From: Clostridia bacterium
GTDB lineage: Bacteria > Bacillota > Clostridia > Oscillospirales > CAG-272
DNA: 47,405 bases
Assembly: GCA_017450965.1 (NCBI GenBank)
Contig: JAFSSQ010000043.1
Coordinates: 1-47,405 of the forward strand
Direction: 5' to 3'
The translations under genes and the position numbers were made by a program. Of this stretch, positions 13,610 to 23,526 are shown one piece after another (within the stretch, counting starts at the first letter, position 1; every line of letters begins with the position of its first letter). The notes below the pieces were generated by a model. That model saw only the letters and a program-made list of their open reading frames with translations. It was not told the DNA's origin and did not search any database.

Positions 13610-16600
13610 TCAGTTCTTTTTGGAGACCTCGACCTCCCAGACGAGGGACTGGTAGATATCGCTGCGCGAGGTGATGACCATCATATACCGGCCGCCCTCC
13701 CGCGTGTAGGCGGAGCAGACGCGCGGCTCGTAGACGGAGCCGAACACCGACTGCCGCATGACCAGCACCGCGTCGGACCACTCGCCGTCGAGGGTCTTTG
13801 CCGTGCGCATGACGATACTGTTGGTGATCCCGTCCGCGTTCTTGGTGCAGTAGAACATCACCCACTCGCCGAGGTAGTCGTTATACATAACGCCGACGCC
13901 GCCGACGCACTTATCCACCGCGGCGCAGTTGGTCATCATCGCTTCGTACCCGCGCTCGAAGACCGCGTTGCCGTCCCCGTCCCGCCCGGTCATGTACTCA
14001 TAGGCGGAGAAGTTTTCGATCTGAGACTGCTTGACGCGCATCAGGCGGCAGTAGCCGCCGCGCCCGCCCGGCACGCCGAAGAAGTAGACCCAGTCGCCGT
14101 CAAGGACGGGATAGAGCTGCGCAAAGCCCCACTCCGGTATCTCCTCGACGGGGTCGTCGACGTCGGTCCCCGCCGGCCAGCGCAGGTCGGAGGGCGTTTC
14201 CCAGCTGCGGCCGAAATCGGTCGACTTGGCGATCCCGCCGTAGTTGCAGGGCCAGCAGCCTTCGCGGTCGGTCTCCCGCCAGCTCGCCACGGACATATAG
14301 CAGTAGTAGAGGGTGTTCCCGATCTTTATCCCGCCCGTCGGGATCTTCGACTCCTCGGTCTTGTTCTTGTCGTCGTGCCCGGAGAGGAGGAACTCGCCGG
14401 CAAACGGCTCCTCCTGATAGGTGTCTCCCATATAGAAGCCGTCCAGCGCGATCCCGTCGGTGTAGTCGCAGTCGGTCGTGAAGGCAAGGGCGTTTGCGCG
14501 CCACGGCGCGCCCAGACCGTCCTCCGTCTTGGTATCGCCGAAGGCGAGAAGGACGCTGTCGCCGCAGTCGATCATATAGCCGCCGCCGATCCTCGCGATA
14601 TCGTAGTTGGTCAGCGTGCGGTTTTGCGAGTATTCGCCGGTGAGGAGCGAGATGAAGCGAACGCTGTTTACCCGGTCAAGGGAGTAGAGAGGATCCGACA
14701 GCGTCATATCGCTTACGCTCTGCTTCGACGCCAGGTCGCCGCCCGCGAGGAGGGCGTTGATCTTTTGGAGGTTGCTTTTTGCGTTGGCGCCGAGCGCGTT
14801 CTGCTCCGCCGCGGTCAGCGGCTCGGTCGCGGTCTTGACGCCTTCCGGCGTTCCGGTATAGAAGATCCCGTTCTCCGTGAGGTCGGGCGCCTGCACGGCG
14901 GCGCAGGCGGCGTCGCTCTTTTGGGTAAGGTCGTTCGTAAAGCCGCTCCCCTTCGTCACCGTAACGGAGCTGCCGAGGATCAGGCGGCTGCCCGACTCGC
15001 CCACGGCAGCCGTGCCGGAGGGGAAGGATCCGCCCGCCACGCAGAGGACCGTCTCCTGCGCGTCGGTCAGGTCGATCTTCTGGCCGGAGGTCGGCTGGCA
15101 GACGGCGAGCGTAGTCGAGTTGAAGGTACCGCCGGTGATCTTGAGCGTGACGCTCCCGGTGACCGGGACGGCATAGCCGTTGTCGTTGGCGCCGGTGCGG
15201 GAGAAGAGGTAGACCGGGCCGTCAAAGGTGCCGCCGCTGATCTCCATATAGATCCTGCCGGCGACGCCGTTCATGCCGGAGGCGGAGTTGAGGTTTGCGC
15301 CGGAGGCGGCGGTGAAGCGCCCTCCCTCAACGAAAACCTCGAAGGTAACGCCCTCCTCCACGGTGCCGAAAACGGACGCCGGCTTCGGACGGAAGTTGCC
15401 GCCGCGGATATACTGCCAGGTGCCGCCCCGTACCGTGACGGCGGCGTCCTCGCGGCAGCTTGTCTGATAGACGTAGGCATAGGCGCTGCTGTTCCCGGCA
15501 AAGCTGCCGCAGATCAGCGCGATATCGGTCGTGATACTATCGGACTCGCGAACGCAATCCACGTCCGCCCCGACGGTCACGTTGTGATACTGGAAACAGA
15601 AGATGAGGTTGTTTTTGCCCGAGACGATCTTGAGCCCGTCAAGGGTATAGTCCCCCTCGAAGAGGGCGTTTGCCCGGAAGGTGAGCGAGGCGCCCGCCGC
15701 CGTCCGGTAGTCGACCGCCTCCCAGACCGAGGTCAGGGTGACCGGCGCTTCCGCGGAGGGGAAGGTATAGTCCTTCTCAAAGGTGAGCGGGCCGCAGACG
15801 ACGACCGTGCCGCCGGTGCGCTTCGTTTTGCCGAGGCCGTCGGCGAGCGCGGCGGCGTTCGCGGGCGAGGAGCCGTCCTTTTCGCCGGCGCCCTCCTGCG
15901 TGACGAAGACGACCGTCGCCTCATCCCCGCGCGCGACGGAGAAGTAGCGCTCCGCCGTATCGCCGTAGCGGGAAAGGGTACGCGCCAGCGCGCGCAGATT
16001 TTGCGCCGCTTCGGAGTCGTCCGTCTCCGGGTACGCTTTCAGCACGGAGTAGGCGTAGGTCAGCGCGGAGCAGACCGCCCGGTAATCTCCGAAGCGGACG
16101 GTGTGCGGCACGCCGAGCTCCTTTGCCGCGATATGCGGGATCTCCACGTAATACTCGCCGCCTCTGCTCTTTACCTCCGCGGGGGCGCCGTCCACCGTAA
16201 CGGTGAAGGCGGGCGTTCCCTCGCAGGTGAAGTAGATGCGCAGCGTGGTTTCGTTCTGGAGGAGGAGCGTGGCGCCGGTGAGGGCAAATCCCTCCGGCAT
16301 CACGCCGCTTTCCTTAAAGCGGTAGGCGGAAAGCGTATCCGCCGTGATCGAGGAAAGGTCCTCCCCGATCGCGGGAGGGGTCTGGCTGTAGCCGAACAGG
16401 CGGTCCGCGGCGGCGCCGTAGTCGGCGAGCGCGGCGGCCAGGTTTTTCATCTGCGTTCCTTCTCCGCTCGCGTCGATCGCCGTGAGATAATCGCCGACGC
16501 TGTAGGAATACGCGTTCGAGGCGATCGGGGTGTGGCCGGCGTCGTTGAGGAAGAGATCGATCTCTTCGCCCGCGCCGCTAAAGAAGCGGATCGTGATATC

Positions 16601-18085
16601 CTCCCGCGTCTGCTTGGCGAACACGGGATAGGAGAAGATGCGGCGGCCGTTTTTGAGCGGCGCCTCGCTGACAAAGATCTTCTTTACGCCGTTCGGCCCG
16701 CTAAAGAGCGCGTAGGCGCCGGCGTCCTCGACAAGCGCGTCCGAAAGGACGGTGTAGAAGTTGACGCCGACCGCGTCGGCAAGCGAGAGACTGGCGGAGT
16801 CAAGGTAGGCCCGCTGGACAAATCCGCAGCGGATCTCGGCGGAGGTCAGGGGTTGGTTGCCTGAACCGATAGATACGGCCTGCCACTCCGCCTCGGTGCC
16901 GGTATAATAGACCGTTGTAAGAGAAGAGCAGCCGTAGAAAGCGTACGACCCGATACTCGTCACGCTGTCCGGGATCGTCACGGTGGCGAGAGAGGCGCAG
17001 CCGCGGAAAGCGTTTACCCCGATACTTGTCACGCCGTTCGGGACCGCCGCAAAGGGAAGCGCGCTGCAACCGGAAAACGCGTGGTTTCCGATCCTCGTCA
17101 CGCTGTTTTCGATCTCCACGGCGCAAATCTCCGTGAGGAAACTTCTCCAGGGCGCGGAGTCTGCGGCATAGTCCGCCATCGCGCCGCTGCCGGTGATCCG
17201 CAGCGTTCCGGTATCGCCGTCAAACTCCCAGTTGACGTTCTCCCCGCAGGAGCCGCTCGTCGCCGGCTCCTCTTCAGCGGGCGCGGTCCCGAGGAGCACG
17301 TTGCCGTCCTCGTCCGCGACGACCCCCTCAAACTCCGCAAAGACCTCCTCGGCGTTGATCTGGGCTGCCAGCGCGTTATTGACGATCACGGTACCCTCGC
17401 CGAGATACCGGGAGAAGCCGAGGGTATCGAGGAAGGCGACGCCGCCCTCGTCCACGATCAGCTTGGGAACGGCGTAACCGCCGCTTACGTTCTGGAAGAC
17501 GACGCCGGTCCCCACGACCACCTTGGCGCCCTCCGCCACCTTGAAGGTGAAGGTGTCGCCCGCGGCGGCCCCGTTGCGGTTCAGGAGCCCGATATCCTGG
17601 AAGATCACGTTGCCGGTCATGGTAAAGGTATAGACGTTTGCCGCCGTCTTGCCGGTGTGCCCCAGAATATTACCGAGCTGGCTCGCCGCGTCGCCGAGAT
17701 AGCTGGTGCCGTCCGTATCCTTCGCGGTAAAGAGGACGGTGTTGCCGTTATAGGCCGGAAGGGTGTAGTTGGCGCCGACGTAGGCCTTGCCGACCGCCAC
17801 GACCGTGCCGCCCTCGCCGAGGAGCGAGGCGAGAGCGCTGCCGGAAGCGGAGCCCCACGTCTTTTTCGGCGTGGTCTTGGTCAGTCCGTCGTTAGCGTCG
17901 GCTCCGGTGAAGGACATATAGAACACCTTATCGGAGGTGAGGACCGGACGGCCGGGGACCGTCATCTTCGCCGGCTCCGCCGCCGCGGCGGGCAGGGCGG
18001 GCAAAAGCGCCTGCGCGTTCAGCGTAAACAGCATGATCGCGCAGAGGAGGATGCCGGTCAGCTTCCGGAACGTCGTTCGTTTCAT
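13610..18085 (-). CDS. Large secreted protein: beta-helix-like, BspA-type LRR and DUF4185-like regions
   Basis: 1491 residues from the ATG at 18083-18085 (ribosome site CAGGAG); the open frame extends upstream without support. A signal peptide covers about 1-37 (MKRTTFRKLTGILLCAIML, then Ala-rich to AAAAE). Residues 40-300 include repeated GGTVVAVG/GGTVIVN-like strands as in beta-helix proteins. About 327-408 hold BspA/LRR_5 repeats (SVTRIGNHAFSGCSAL, VTSIGVNAFRGCASL, VTSIGSYAFYGCSSL). Residues 780-1110 again show parallel-beta patterns. From about 1140 to the end is a DUF4185-like beta-propeller (YMIDCGDSVLLAFGDTKTED, then WETPSDLRWP). No LPxTG or membrane anchor is visible, so it is probably released or held non-covalently. 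Cotranscription with the upstream CotH genes is possible. The role is probably glycan or host binding (inference). Confidence 0.85.
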   Translation of the reverse strand: MKRTTFRKLTGILLCAIMLFTLNAQALLPALPAAAAEPAKMTVPGRPVLTSDKVFYMSFTGADANDGLTKTTPKKTWGSASGSALASLLGEGGTVVAVGKAYVGANYTLPAYNGNTVLFTAKDTDGTSYLGDAASQLGNILGHTGKTAANVYTFTMTGNVIFQDIGLLNRNGAAAGDTFTFKVAEGAKVVVGTGVVFQNVSGGYAVPKLIVDEGGVAFLDTLGFSRYLGEGTVIVNNALAAQINAEEVFAEFEGVVADEDGNVLLGTAPAEEEPATSGSCGENVNWEFDGDTGTLRITGSGAMADYAADSAPWRSFLTEICAVEIENSVTRIGNHAFSGCSALPFAAVPNGVTSIGVNAFRGCASLATVTIPDSVTSIGSYAFYGCSSLTTVYYTGTEAEWQAVSIGSGNQPLTSAEIRCGFVQRAYLDSASLSLADAVGVNFYTVLSDALVEDAGAYALFSGPNGVKKIFVSEAPLKNGRRIFSYPVFAKQTREDITIRFFSGAGEEIDLFLNDAGHTPIASNAYSYSVGDYLTAIDASGEGTQMKNLAAALADYGAAADRLFGYSQTPPAIGEDLSSITADTLSAYRFKESGVMPEGFALTGATLLLQNETTLRIYFTCEGTPAFTVTVDGAPAEVKSRGGEYYVEIPHIAAKELGVPHTVRFGDYRAVCSALTYAYSVLKAYPETDDSEAAQNLRALARTLSRYGDTAERYFSVARGDEATVVFVTQEGAGEKDGSSPANAAALADGLGKTKRTGGTVVVCGPLTFEKDYTFPSAEAPVTLTSVWEAVDYRTAAGASLTFRANALFEGDYTLDGLKIVSGKNNLIFCFQYHNVTVGADVDCVRESDSITTDIALICGSFAGNSSAYAYVYQTSCREDAAVTVRGGTWQYIRGGNFRPKPASVFGTVEEGVTFEVFVEGGRFTAASGANLNSASGMNGVAGRIYMEISGGTFDGPVYLFSRTGANDNGYAVPVTGSVTLKITGGTFNSTTLAVCQPTSGQKIDLTDAQETVLCVAGGSFPSGTAAVGESGSRLILGSSVTVTKGSGFTNDLTQKSDAACAAVQAPDLTENGIFYTGTPEGVKTATEPLTAAEQNALGANAKSNLQKINALLAGGDLASKQSVSDMTLSDPLYSLDRVNSVRFISLLTGEYSQNRTLTNYDIARIGGGYMIDCGDSVLLAFGDTKTEDGLGAPWRANALAFTTDCDYTDGIALDGFYMGDTYQEEPFAGEFLLSGHDDKNKTEESKIPTGGIKIGNTLYYCYMSVASWRETDREGCWPCNYGGIAKSTDFGRSWETPSDLRWPAGTDVDDPVEEIPEWGFAQLYPVLDGDWVYFFGVPGGRGGYCRLMRVKQSQIENFSAYEYMTGRDGDGNAVFERGYEAMMTNCAAVDKCVGGVGVMYNDYLGEWVMFYCTKNADGITNSIVMRTAKTLDGEWSDAVLVMRQSVFGSVYEPRVCSAYTREGGRYMMVITSRSDIYQSLVWEVEVSKKN

Positions 18086-18227
18086 GTTCGTTTCTCCTGT
18101 TGTATGGTCTGTCTGTTTGGGGTCGCAAGGGAAATCCGTTTTACGGATCGTAACTTTTATATCATATATTTTATTTAAGCGTTTGTTAAGAAAAAGAGGA
18201 TCGCCCGGGCGACCGGCGGCTTTCCCG
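18086..18227 (-). other. Gap between CotH gene 1 and the large secreted protein gene
   Basis: The AT-rich stretch 18150-18190 contains TATAAA-like -10 candidates without a good -35. A small hairpin ATCCGT-TTT-ACGGAT lies at 18134-18148. The inverted repeat TCGCCCGGGCGA (18201-18212), followed on the minus strand by CTTTTTCTT, may be a weak terminator of the CotH gene. Confidence 0.4.
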
Positions 18228-20435
18228 TTACGCGCCGCGCCCGCCGTCCGGCGGGGCGGGCGGAGGGCTTTTCTTCCCTTTTTTTGTGAGCAGATAAACG
18301 TCAAAAACGATCGCGGCCGCCGCAACGCAGAGAAGCAGCGTAAAAACGAGCAGGTACGGATCCCTCTCCGATCCGCTTTCCCCCGGCTCCGCCGCCGGGG
18401 CGGTCTCCGGCCCGGTCAAAGCCTCCTCCGGGGACGCGGTCTCCCCGCTCTCCGGCAAAGCCGTCTCCTCCGGCGCCGCCGTTTCCTCCGCGATCACCGG
18501 CTCCGGGTCGGCGGCGGGGCGTTTTTCGCCCGGCATCGCTACCGAAAAATAGACCGTTTTCCGGCTATTTTCCGCCGGGTTGCGGTAAAAGGCGATCACG
18601 TTGATCCCCGCCGCGAACGCTTCCGCCGGGACGGTGACGCTGACCTTCCCCCTCGGGTCGGTCACCTTGTCCGAAAAGAGGACGGCCCCGTTTACGAGGA
18701 CGGTGAGATCGTCCCCCCGTTTCAGGGTCGTTTCCACGGTAACGTCCTGGAACTCCGCGGAGATCCCGTCCGCCGCGTAGGGCTTCTCCGAGGGAGCGGA
18801 CAGGGTGAGCGCGCTGCTCTTTCCCTTTGCCGTCAGCTTGAAGGAGAGGTCCGTGATATACTTCTGCGACTCGCCGTCCGGGATGGTATCCTCGATGCCC
18901 GGATCGCGGAGGCCGAGCTGCGCGTCGAGCCACCGCATCCTCGCCGTCAGGAACCGCCCGAGGTCGGTCGCTTCGTAGGAAAACGTCCGTCCCGCGGTGC
19001 GGGAAACGAAAAGTTCCTCGTAAGGATCGCCCGCGAACTTGGCGTATTCCAGCTCCTCGGTCGGGGCGAGGATCTCCTTCCACTCGTCGATCTCCGTCAG
19101 GATCTCCCCCGCCTCGTCCCGGATCTCCGGCCAGCGCTCGCGCACCAGCGCGACAAACCACGGATCCCGGTAAAGCTGCTGATACCAGCGGTTGTTTTTC
19201 ACGGCGGAGCTGTTGTTCCAGACCGTGTAGAGGCGGGATTTTTTCAGAAAGAGGTTGCCGTTTGAATGGTCAAAATCCCAGACGGGGCCGAAGACGAGCT
19301 TCCCCGCCTGATTGATATACATATAAAAGGACCGGTTGCCGAGCTCGCGGTTCATCATCACCATATAAACGAGGAAGTAGTCGACCGCGCTGTTAACGTC
19401 GAGGTATTCGCTGTAATGCTTTCCCTTGCTGTTGCAGAAGGTCGGGGAAAAGAGCGCCTCCTCAAACTCCGAAAGAAAACCGGTCAGGTAGAGATAAAGC
19501 CGGTTGTTCGTCTTGATCGACTCCAGGTTTTTCACCTTGATCGGGATCCCGTGCGGCGTTTTGAAATAGCTCGGCTCGTTTGCGTCCGAGTCGTACTCCA
19601 GCAGATACCCGGCATAGGGGTTATACGGCGAAAGGTCGTAATAATCGGCGATCCGGTAGCCCCCGGCCGTCCCGCCCGTGATCCAGGAGGCGTTTGCGTT
19701 GAGTCCGTCCTCGAGCTTCTGCCGTTTTTCCTCGTCAAAGCCGAGCGCGAGCGCGACGGCGGCGGCCGCCTCCTCCGCGATATCCTCCCAATCGGTCACT
19801 TCCCCGCCGAGAAGATCCTCGTTGATCTTCTGGCAGACCTGATAAACGCCCATATATTCGCCGTTGAGGACCAGATTGACGAAGGTCGATTTTGAGTAGA
19901 CCATCCCGATCCTGCCGGAAAAGTCGTACGCCGTTTTGTTGCGGAGCGTGGTCCGGTCGTAATAATTGGCAAGGAAGGTCCAGGTCTTGCTTTTCCCGAG
20001 GCCGAAGAGGTCCGCTTTTTTATCGAGGCGGACGGTATAGGGGGCTTTGCGCGTCTGCGAAGCGCCCTTCGGGGTGTTCTTCTTGCCGTCGGCGTAGCCC
20101 TTGTTCCAGGAATAGTTGCCCCGGCCCTTGATCCGGATCCCGCCGCCGGAAAAGGAGGTGTAGGCGTTCTGATACGCGGCGTCCTTCTCCGAGAGGACGA
20201 CGCGCATGGTGGCTTCCTTGTAGTCGATGCGGGTCGTGACGTAATCGCCGTCCGCGGTGTCGATCAGCACAACGGAAAGCCCGAGCGAGGTAAGCTCCCC
20301 CACGCTCGTGTGAAAGGCGGCGTTTCCGCCGCCCCCGACCTCCTCGTACGCCGAGAGGGGGAAGGCGGGCGCAGAGAGAAAGAGGGCAGCGGACGCGAGA
20401 AGAAGGGAGAGCAGGCGGAGGGCGTGTCGTTTCAT
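18228..20435 (-). CDS. CotH-like surface kinase-fold protein 1
   Basis: 735 residues. Signal peptide 1-29; CotH domain about 50-540; outer beta domain (about 560-640, TVETTLKRGDDLTVLVNGAV); Pro/Glu/Ala-rich linker; membrane helix near 690-712 and Lys-rich tail. CotH marks are GGIRIKGRGNYSW (98-110), KSTFVNLVLNGEYMGVY (182-198) and VWDFDHSNGN (385-394), which holds the metal/catalytic Asp pair of the spore-coat CotH family. CotH phosphorylates coat proteins, but many relatives are cellulosome or surface proteins, so an extracytoplasmic kinase-like or binding role is inferred. It lies 49 nt after its paralogue; the first 57 codons and the leader are almost identical in DNA. Confidence 0.88.
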   Translation of the reverse strand: MKRHALRLLSLLLASAALFLSAPAFPLSAYEEVGGGGNAAFHTSVGELTSLGLSVVLIDTADGDYVTTRIDYKEATMRVVLSEKDAAYQNAYTSFSGGGIRIKGRGNYSWNKGYADGKKNTPKGASQTRKAPYTVRLDKKADLFGLGKSKTWTFLANYYDRTTLRNKTAYDFSGRIGMVYSKSTFVNLVLNGEYMGVYQVCQKINEDLLGGEVTDWEDIAEEAAAAVALALGFDEEKRQKLEDGLNANASWITGGTAGGYRIADYYDLSPYNPYAGYLLEYDSDANEPSYFKTPHGIPIKVKNLESIKTNNRLYLYLTGFLSEFEEALFSPTFCNSKGKHYSEYLDVNSAVDYFLVYMVMMNRELGNRSFYMYINQAGKLVFGPVWDFDHSNGNLFLKKSRLYTVWNNSSAVKNNRWYQQLYRDPWFVALVRERWPEIRDEAGEILTEIDEWKEILAPTEELEYAKFAGDPYEELFVSRTAGRTFSYEATDLGRFLTARMRWLDAQLGLRDPGIEDTIPDGESQKYITDLSFKLTAKGKSSALTLSAPSEKPYAADGISAEFQDVTVETTLKRGDDLTVLVNGAVLFSDKVTDPRGKVSVTVPAEAFAAGINVIAFYRNPAENSRKTVYFSVAMPGEKRPAADPEPVIAEETAAPEETALPESGETASPEEALTGPETAPAAEPGESGSERDPYLLVFTLLLCVAAAAIVFDVYLLTKKGKKSPPPAPPDGGRGA

Positions 20436-20484
20436 CGTTCTCTTTTCCCCGTTTCTGTATGTTTTCCCGGATCGCCGGGAGCCG

Positions 20485-22602
20485 CTATTCCTTTTTCCGG
20501 CGGCCGATCCAAACGCCGAGCGCCGTACCGGCGGTAACGATCAAAACGAAGATCGCGGCGAAAAGAAGCGGGCGGGAGCCGTCCGCCGACGGCGGCTTTG
20601 GCGGTTTTTCCGTTTCCGGGGTTTCCGTCTCCGGCGCCGCGGTCTCCGGCGCCGCCGTATCCTCCGCGGGCGCGGTCTCGGCGGGGTGTTTCTCCCCCGG
20701 CATCTGCACCGAAAAATAGACCGACTTTGTGTTGTTCTTTCCCGCGTTGCGGAAGAAGGTGATCACGTTGACGCCGCTGACAAACTTATCGGCCGGGACC
20801 GTGACGCTGAACTTCCCTTTCGAGTCGGTCACTTTGCCCGTGAAGAGGACCGTTCCGTTTAAGAGGACCGTCAGATCGTCTCCCTTTTTGAGCGTCGTTT
20901 GCACGGTAACGTCCTGGAACTCCGCGGAGATCCCGTCCGCGGCGGGATAGGGTCTTTGCTTCGACGACGCGAGGGTGAGCGCACTGCTCACGCCTTTGGC
21001 CGTCAGCTTGAAGGAGGCGTCCGCCACGTAGCGGCCCTTATCCTTTGCGTTGTTATCCTCCAGCCCCGGATCGCGGAGGCCGAGCTGCGAGTCGATCCAC
21101 TTGATCCTTGTCTCCATGATCTCTTTAAGGTCGGTCGCCTCATTGAGGAACGTCCGTCCCTCCGTATTGATAACAAATTTCGTTTCGTAAGGGTCGCCCG
21201 CAAACTTGGCGTATTCCAGCGTCTCGCTCGGGGCGAGGATCTTTGTCCAGCGCTCGATCTCCGGCACGATCTCCGAGATCGGCCCCCGGATCTCCTCCCA
21301 GCGCTCGCGCACCAGCGCATTAAACCACGGATCCCGGTAAAGCTGCTGATACCAGCGGTTGTTCCCGCAGGCGAGACTGTCGTTCCAGACGGTAAAATTG
21401 CGGGACTTTTTCAGAAAGCGGTTTCCCGCCGTCCGGTCAAAATCCCAGACGGGACCGAACACGAGCTTCCCTTCCTGATTGAGGTACATATAATTCGAGT
21501 TGTTGCCGAGCTCGAAGTTCATCATCACAACGAAAACGAGATAGTAGTTGACGACGCTGTCGATCTCGAGATATTCGCTGTAATGTTTCCCCTGACTGTT
21601 GCAGAAGGTCGGGGAGAAAAGCGCCTCCTCAAAGTCCGCGAGAAAACTGTGGAGATGCTTGTAGAGGTCGGCGTTCGTCTTGATCGAGTCGAGACTTCTC
21701 ACCTTGAAGGCGGTCTTGTGCGCCGTCCGGAAAAAACTCTTGTCGTTGGTGAACTGATCGTATTCCAGCAGATAGCCGACGTAAGGATCGTAGCGCGAGA
21801 GGTCGATATAATCGGCGATCCTGTAGCCCCCGGTCGTCCCGCCCGTGATCCACATGGCATTTGAGTTGAGATCGTCCTCGAGCTTCCGGCGCTTTTCTTC
21901 GTCAAGGCCGTGCGCCAGCGCAACAGCGGCGGACGCCTGCTCCGCGACCTCCTTCCAGTCGGTCACATCATCGCCGATCAGGTTTTCGTTGATCTTCTGA
22001 CAGAGCAGGTAGACGCCCATATACTCGCCGTTGAGGACAAGGTTGACGAAGGTGGATTTCGAGTAGACCATCCCGATCCTGCCGGCAAGATCGTAAGCGA
22101 TCTTGTTGCAGAGCGCCGTCCGGTCCTCGTAATTGGCGAGAAACGTCCACATCCTGCTTTTCCCGAGCCCGAAGAGATCCGCCTTTTCGTCGAGCCGGAC
22201 GGTGTAGGGGACCTTCCTCGTCTGATACGCCCCTGCGCTGGTACCGGTATTTCCGTCCGGGTAGCCCTTGTTCCAGGTGGAATTGCCCCGGCCCTTGATC
22301 CGGATCCCGCCGCCGGAAAAGGAGGTGTAGGCGTTCTGATAGGCGGCGTCCTGCTCCGAGAGGACGATGCGCATCGCGGCCTCCTTGTACTCCAGACGGG
22401 TGGTCACGTAATCGCCGTCCGCCGTGTCGATCAGCACGACGGAAAGCCCGAGCGAGGAGAGCTCCCCCACGCTCGTGCGGAAGGCGGTGTTCCCGCCGCC
22501 CCCGACCTCCTCGTACGCCGAGAGGGGGAAGGCGGGCGCAGAGAGAAAGAGGGCAGCGGACGCGAGAAGAAGCGAGAGCAGCCGGAGGGCGTGTCGTTTC
22601 AT
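20485..22602 (-). CDS. CotH-like surface kinase-fold protein 2 (tandem paralogue)
   Basis: 705 residues with the same layout as the neighbouring gene: signal peptide, CotH domain with GRGNSTW, KSTFVNLVLNGEYMGVY and VWDFDRTAGN, outer beta domain, short Glu/Thr/Pro linker, C-terminal membrane helix (LLFAAIFVLIVTAGTALGVW) and Arg/Lys tail. Compared with protein 1, the distal linker is shorter and the middle of the CotH domain differs in many positions, while the start is nearly unchanged. The gene is first in the minus-strand group; a TATAAT box lies at 22698-22703. Expected location is the outer membrane face. The substrate of any kinase activity is unknown. Confidence 0.88.
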   Translation of the reverse strand: MKRHALRLLSLLLASAALFLSAPAFPLSAYEEVGGGGNTAFRTSVGELSSLGLSVVLIDTADGDYVTTRLEYKEAAMRIVLSEQDAAYQNAYTSFSGGGIRIKGRGNSTWNKGYPDGNTGTSAGAYQTRKVPYTVRLDEKADLFGLGKSRMWTFLANYEDRTALCNKIAYDLAGRIGMVYSKSTFVNLVLNGEYMGVYLLCQKINENLIGDDVTDWKEVAEQASAAVALAHGLDEEKRRKLEDDLNSNAMWITGGTTGGYRIADYIDLSRYDPYVGYLLEYDQFTNDKSFFRTAHKTAFKVRSLDSIKTNADLYKHLHSFLADFEEALFSPTFCNSQGKHYSEYLEIDSVVNYYLVFVVMMNFELGNNSNYMYLNQEGKLVFGPVWDFDRTAGNRFLKKSRNFTVWNDSLACGNNRWYQQLYRDPWFNALVRERWEEIRGPISEIVPEIERWTKILAPSETLEYAKFAGDPYETKFVINTEGRTFLNEATDLKEIMETRIKWIDSQLGLRDPGLEDNNAKDKGRYVADASFKLTAKGVSSALTLASSKQRPYPAADGISAEFQDVTVQTTLKKGDDLTVLLNGTVLFTGKVTDSKGKFSVTVPADKFVSGVNVITFFRNAGKNNTKSVYFSVQMPGEKHPAETAPAEDTAAPETAAPETETPETEKPPKPPSADGSRPLLFAAIFVLIVTAGTALGVWIGRRKKE

Positions 22603-22697
22603 GGTTCTCTTTTCCCCGTTTCTGTGTTTTTTCCCGGAGCGCCGGGAAGCGTGATCCCGTTTCCCGCGGAGCGGCGGCCGGGCGTTTTTTGCTTTTT

Positions 22698-22703
22698 ATT
22701 ATA
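22698..22703 (-). promoter_or_regulatory. -10 box for the CotH gene group
   Basis: TATAAT on the minus strand in an AT-rich pocket; the -35 region is only a T-rich stretch, so this promoter is tentative. Confidence 0.4.
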
Positions 22704-22733
22704 AGGTAACATATCCCGCGCAAAAAAGCAAGA

Positions 22734-22789
22734 GCCGGACGGCGCGCCCGGGCAAAGAAAAAGCTCTGCGCGGAAACGGTCCGTCCGGC
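22734..22789 (-). terminator. Likely terminator of udk
   Basis: GCCGGACGG (22734-22742) and CCGTCCGGC (22781-22789) form a 9-bp stem with a large loop. On the minus strand a T6 tract follows 7 nt later (22721-22726). Confidence 0.45.
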
Positions 22790-22817
22790 GGGGAGAAAAC
22801 GCGCGGCGTCCCGGCGG

Positions 22818-23438
22818 TCAGCGGCCGGCGAGGTGGGTTGCGATCCGGTTCAGGATCAGATCGAGCGCAACGGCGTTGCACCCGCCCTCCGGGATCACGA
22901 TATCCGCCGCTTTTTTGCTCGGCTCTACGTATTTTTCGTGCATCGGCTTGACCGTCGTGAGGTACTGGTCGATAACCGAGTCGATCGAGCGTTTCCGCTC
23001 TTTCACGTCCCGCGCAAGGCGCCGCAGGATGCGGACGTCCGCGTCGGTATCAACGAACAGCCGGATGTCCATCCGCCCGGCCAGGCGCGGATCCGCAAAG
23101 ATCAGGATCCCCTCGATGAGAACGACCGGCGCGGGGCGGACGGGCTTGGTGCGGTCCGAGCGGTCGTGGATCGTATAATCGTAAACGGGAGAGAAGACCT
23201 CCTCCCCCGCCCGGAGCTTGTCGAGATCCGAAAGGAACCGGTCGGTATCGAAGGCGTCCGGGTGATCGTAGTTCGTTTTGCAGCGCTCCTCGTAGGTCAG
23301 CGCGTGCTGCTCCCTGTAGTAATCGTCGTGATAGAGAACGGTAACGTTCTCTCCGAAACGCTCGACGATCTTCTGCGTGATGGTGGTCTTTCCGCTGCCG
23401 GTCCCTCCGGCGATCCCGATGACCAAAGGTGCTCTCAT
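22818..23438 (-). CDS. udk: Uridine kinase
   Basis: 206 residues, the usual length. Uridine/cytidine kinase of the P-loop family, phosphorylating uridine and cytidine to the monophosphates in pyrimidine salvage. Walker A GGTGSGKT is at 11-18. HDDYYR, NYDHPDAFD and VVLIEGILIF are the family substrate-site and Walker B blocks, and RILRRLARDVKERKRS is the lid. Cytoplasmic. It lies 136 nt after the VanW-family gene on the same strand. I find no good promoter directly upstream, so it may be read from the VanW promoter at 24441-24469. Confidence 0.95.
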   Translation of the reverse strand: MRAPLVIGIAGGTGSGKTTITQKIVERFGENVTVLYHDDYYREQHALTYEERCKTNYDHPDAFDTDRFLSDLDKLRAGEEVFSPVYDYTIHDRSDRTKPVRPAPVVLIEGILIFADPRLAGRMDIRLFVDTDADVRILRRLARDVKERKRSIDSVIDQYLTTVKPMHEKYVEPSKKAADIVIPEGGCNAVALDLILNRIATHLAGR

Positions 23439-23526
23439 GTCGTTCTCCCTTCCGTTTTCCGTCTTCTCCCGCCGCCCGCGGACGTTTTCCCCGAAAAGGT
23501 TTTTTCTCCGATTTGAGGAAAACCTC

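Noticed and set aside
14375..16864. 829-codon open frame on the plus strand
   Set aside because: It lies wholly opposite the 1491-residue secreted protein, has Arg/Gly/Val-rich translation without domains, and has no ribosome site; a GC-driven shadow.
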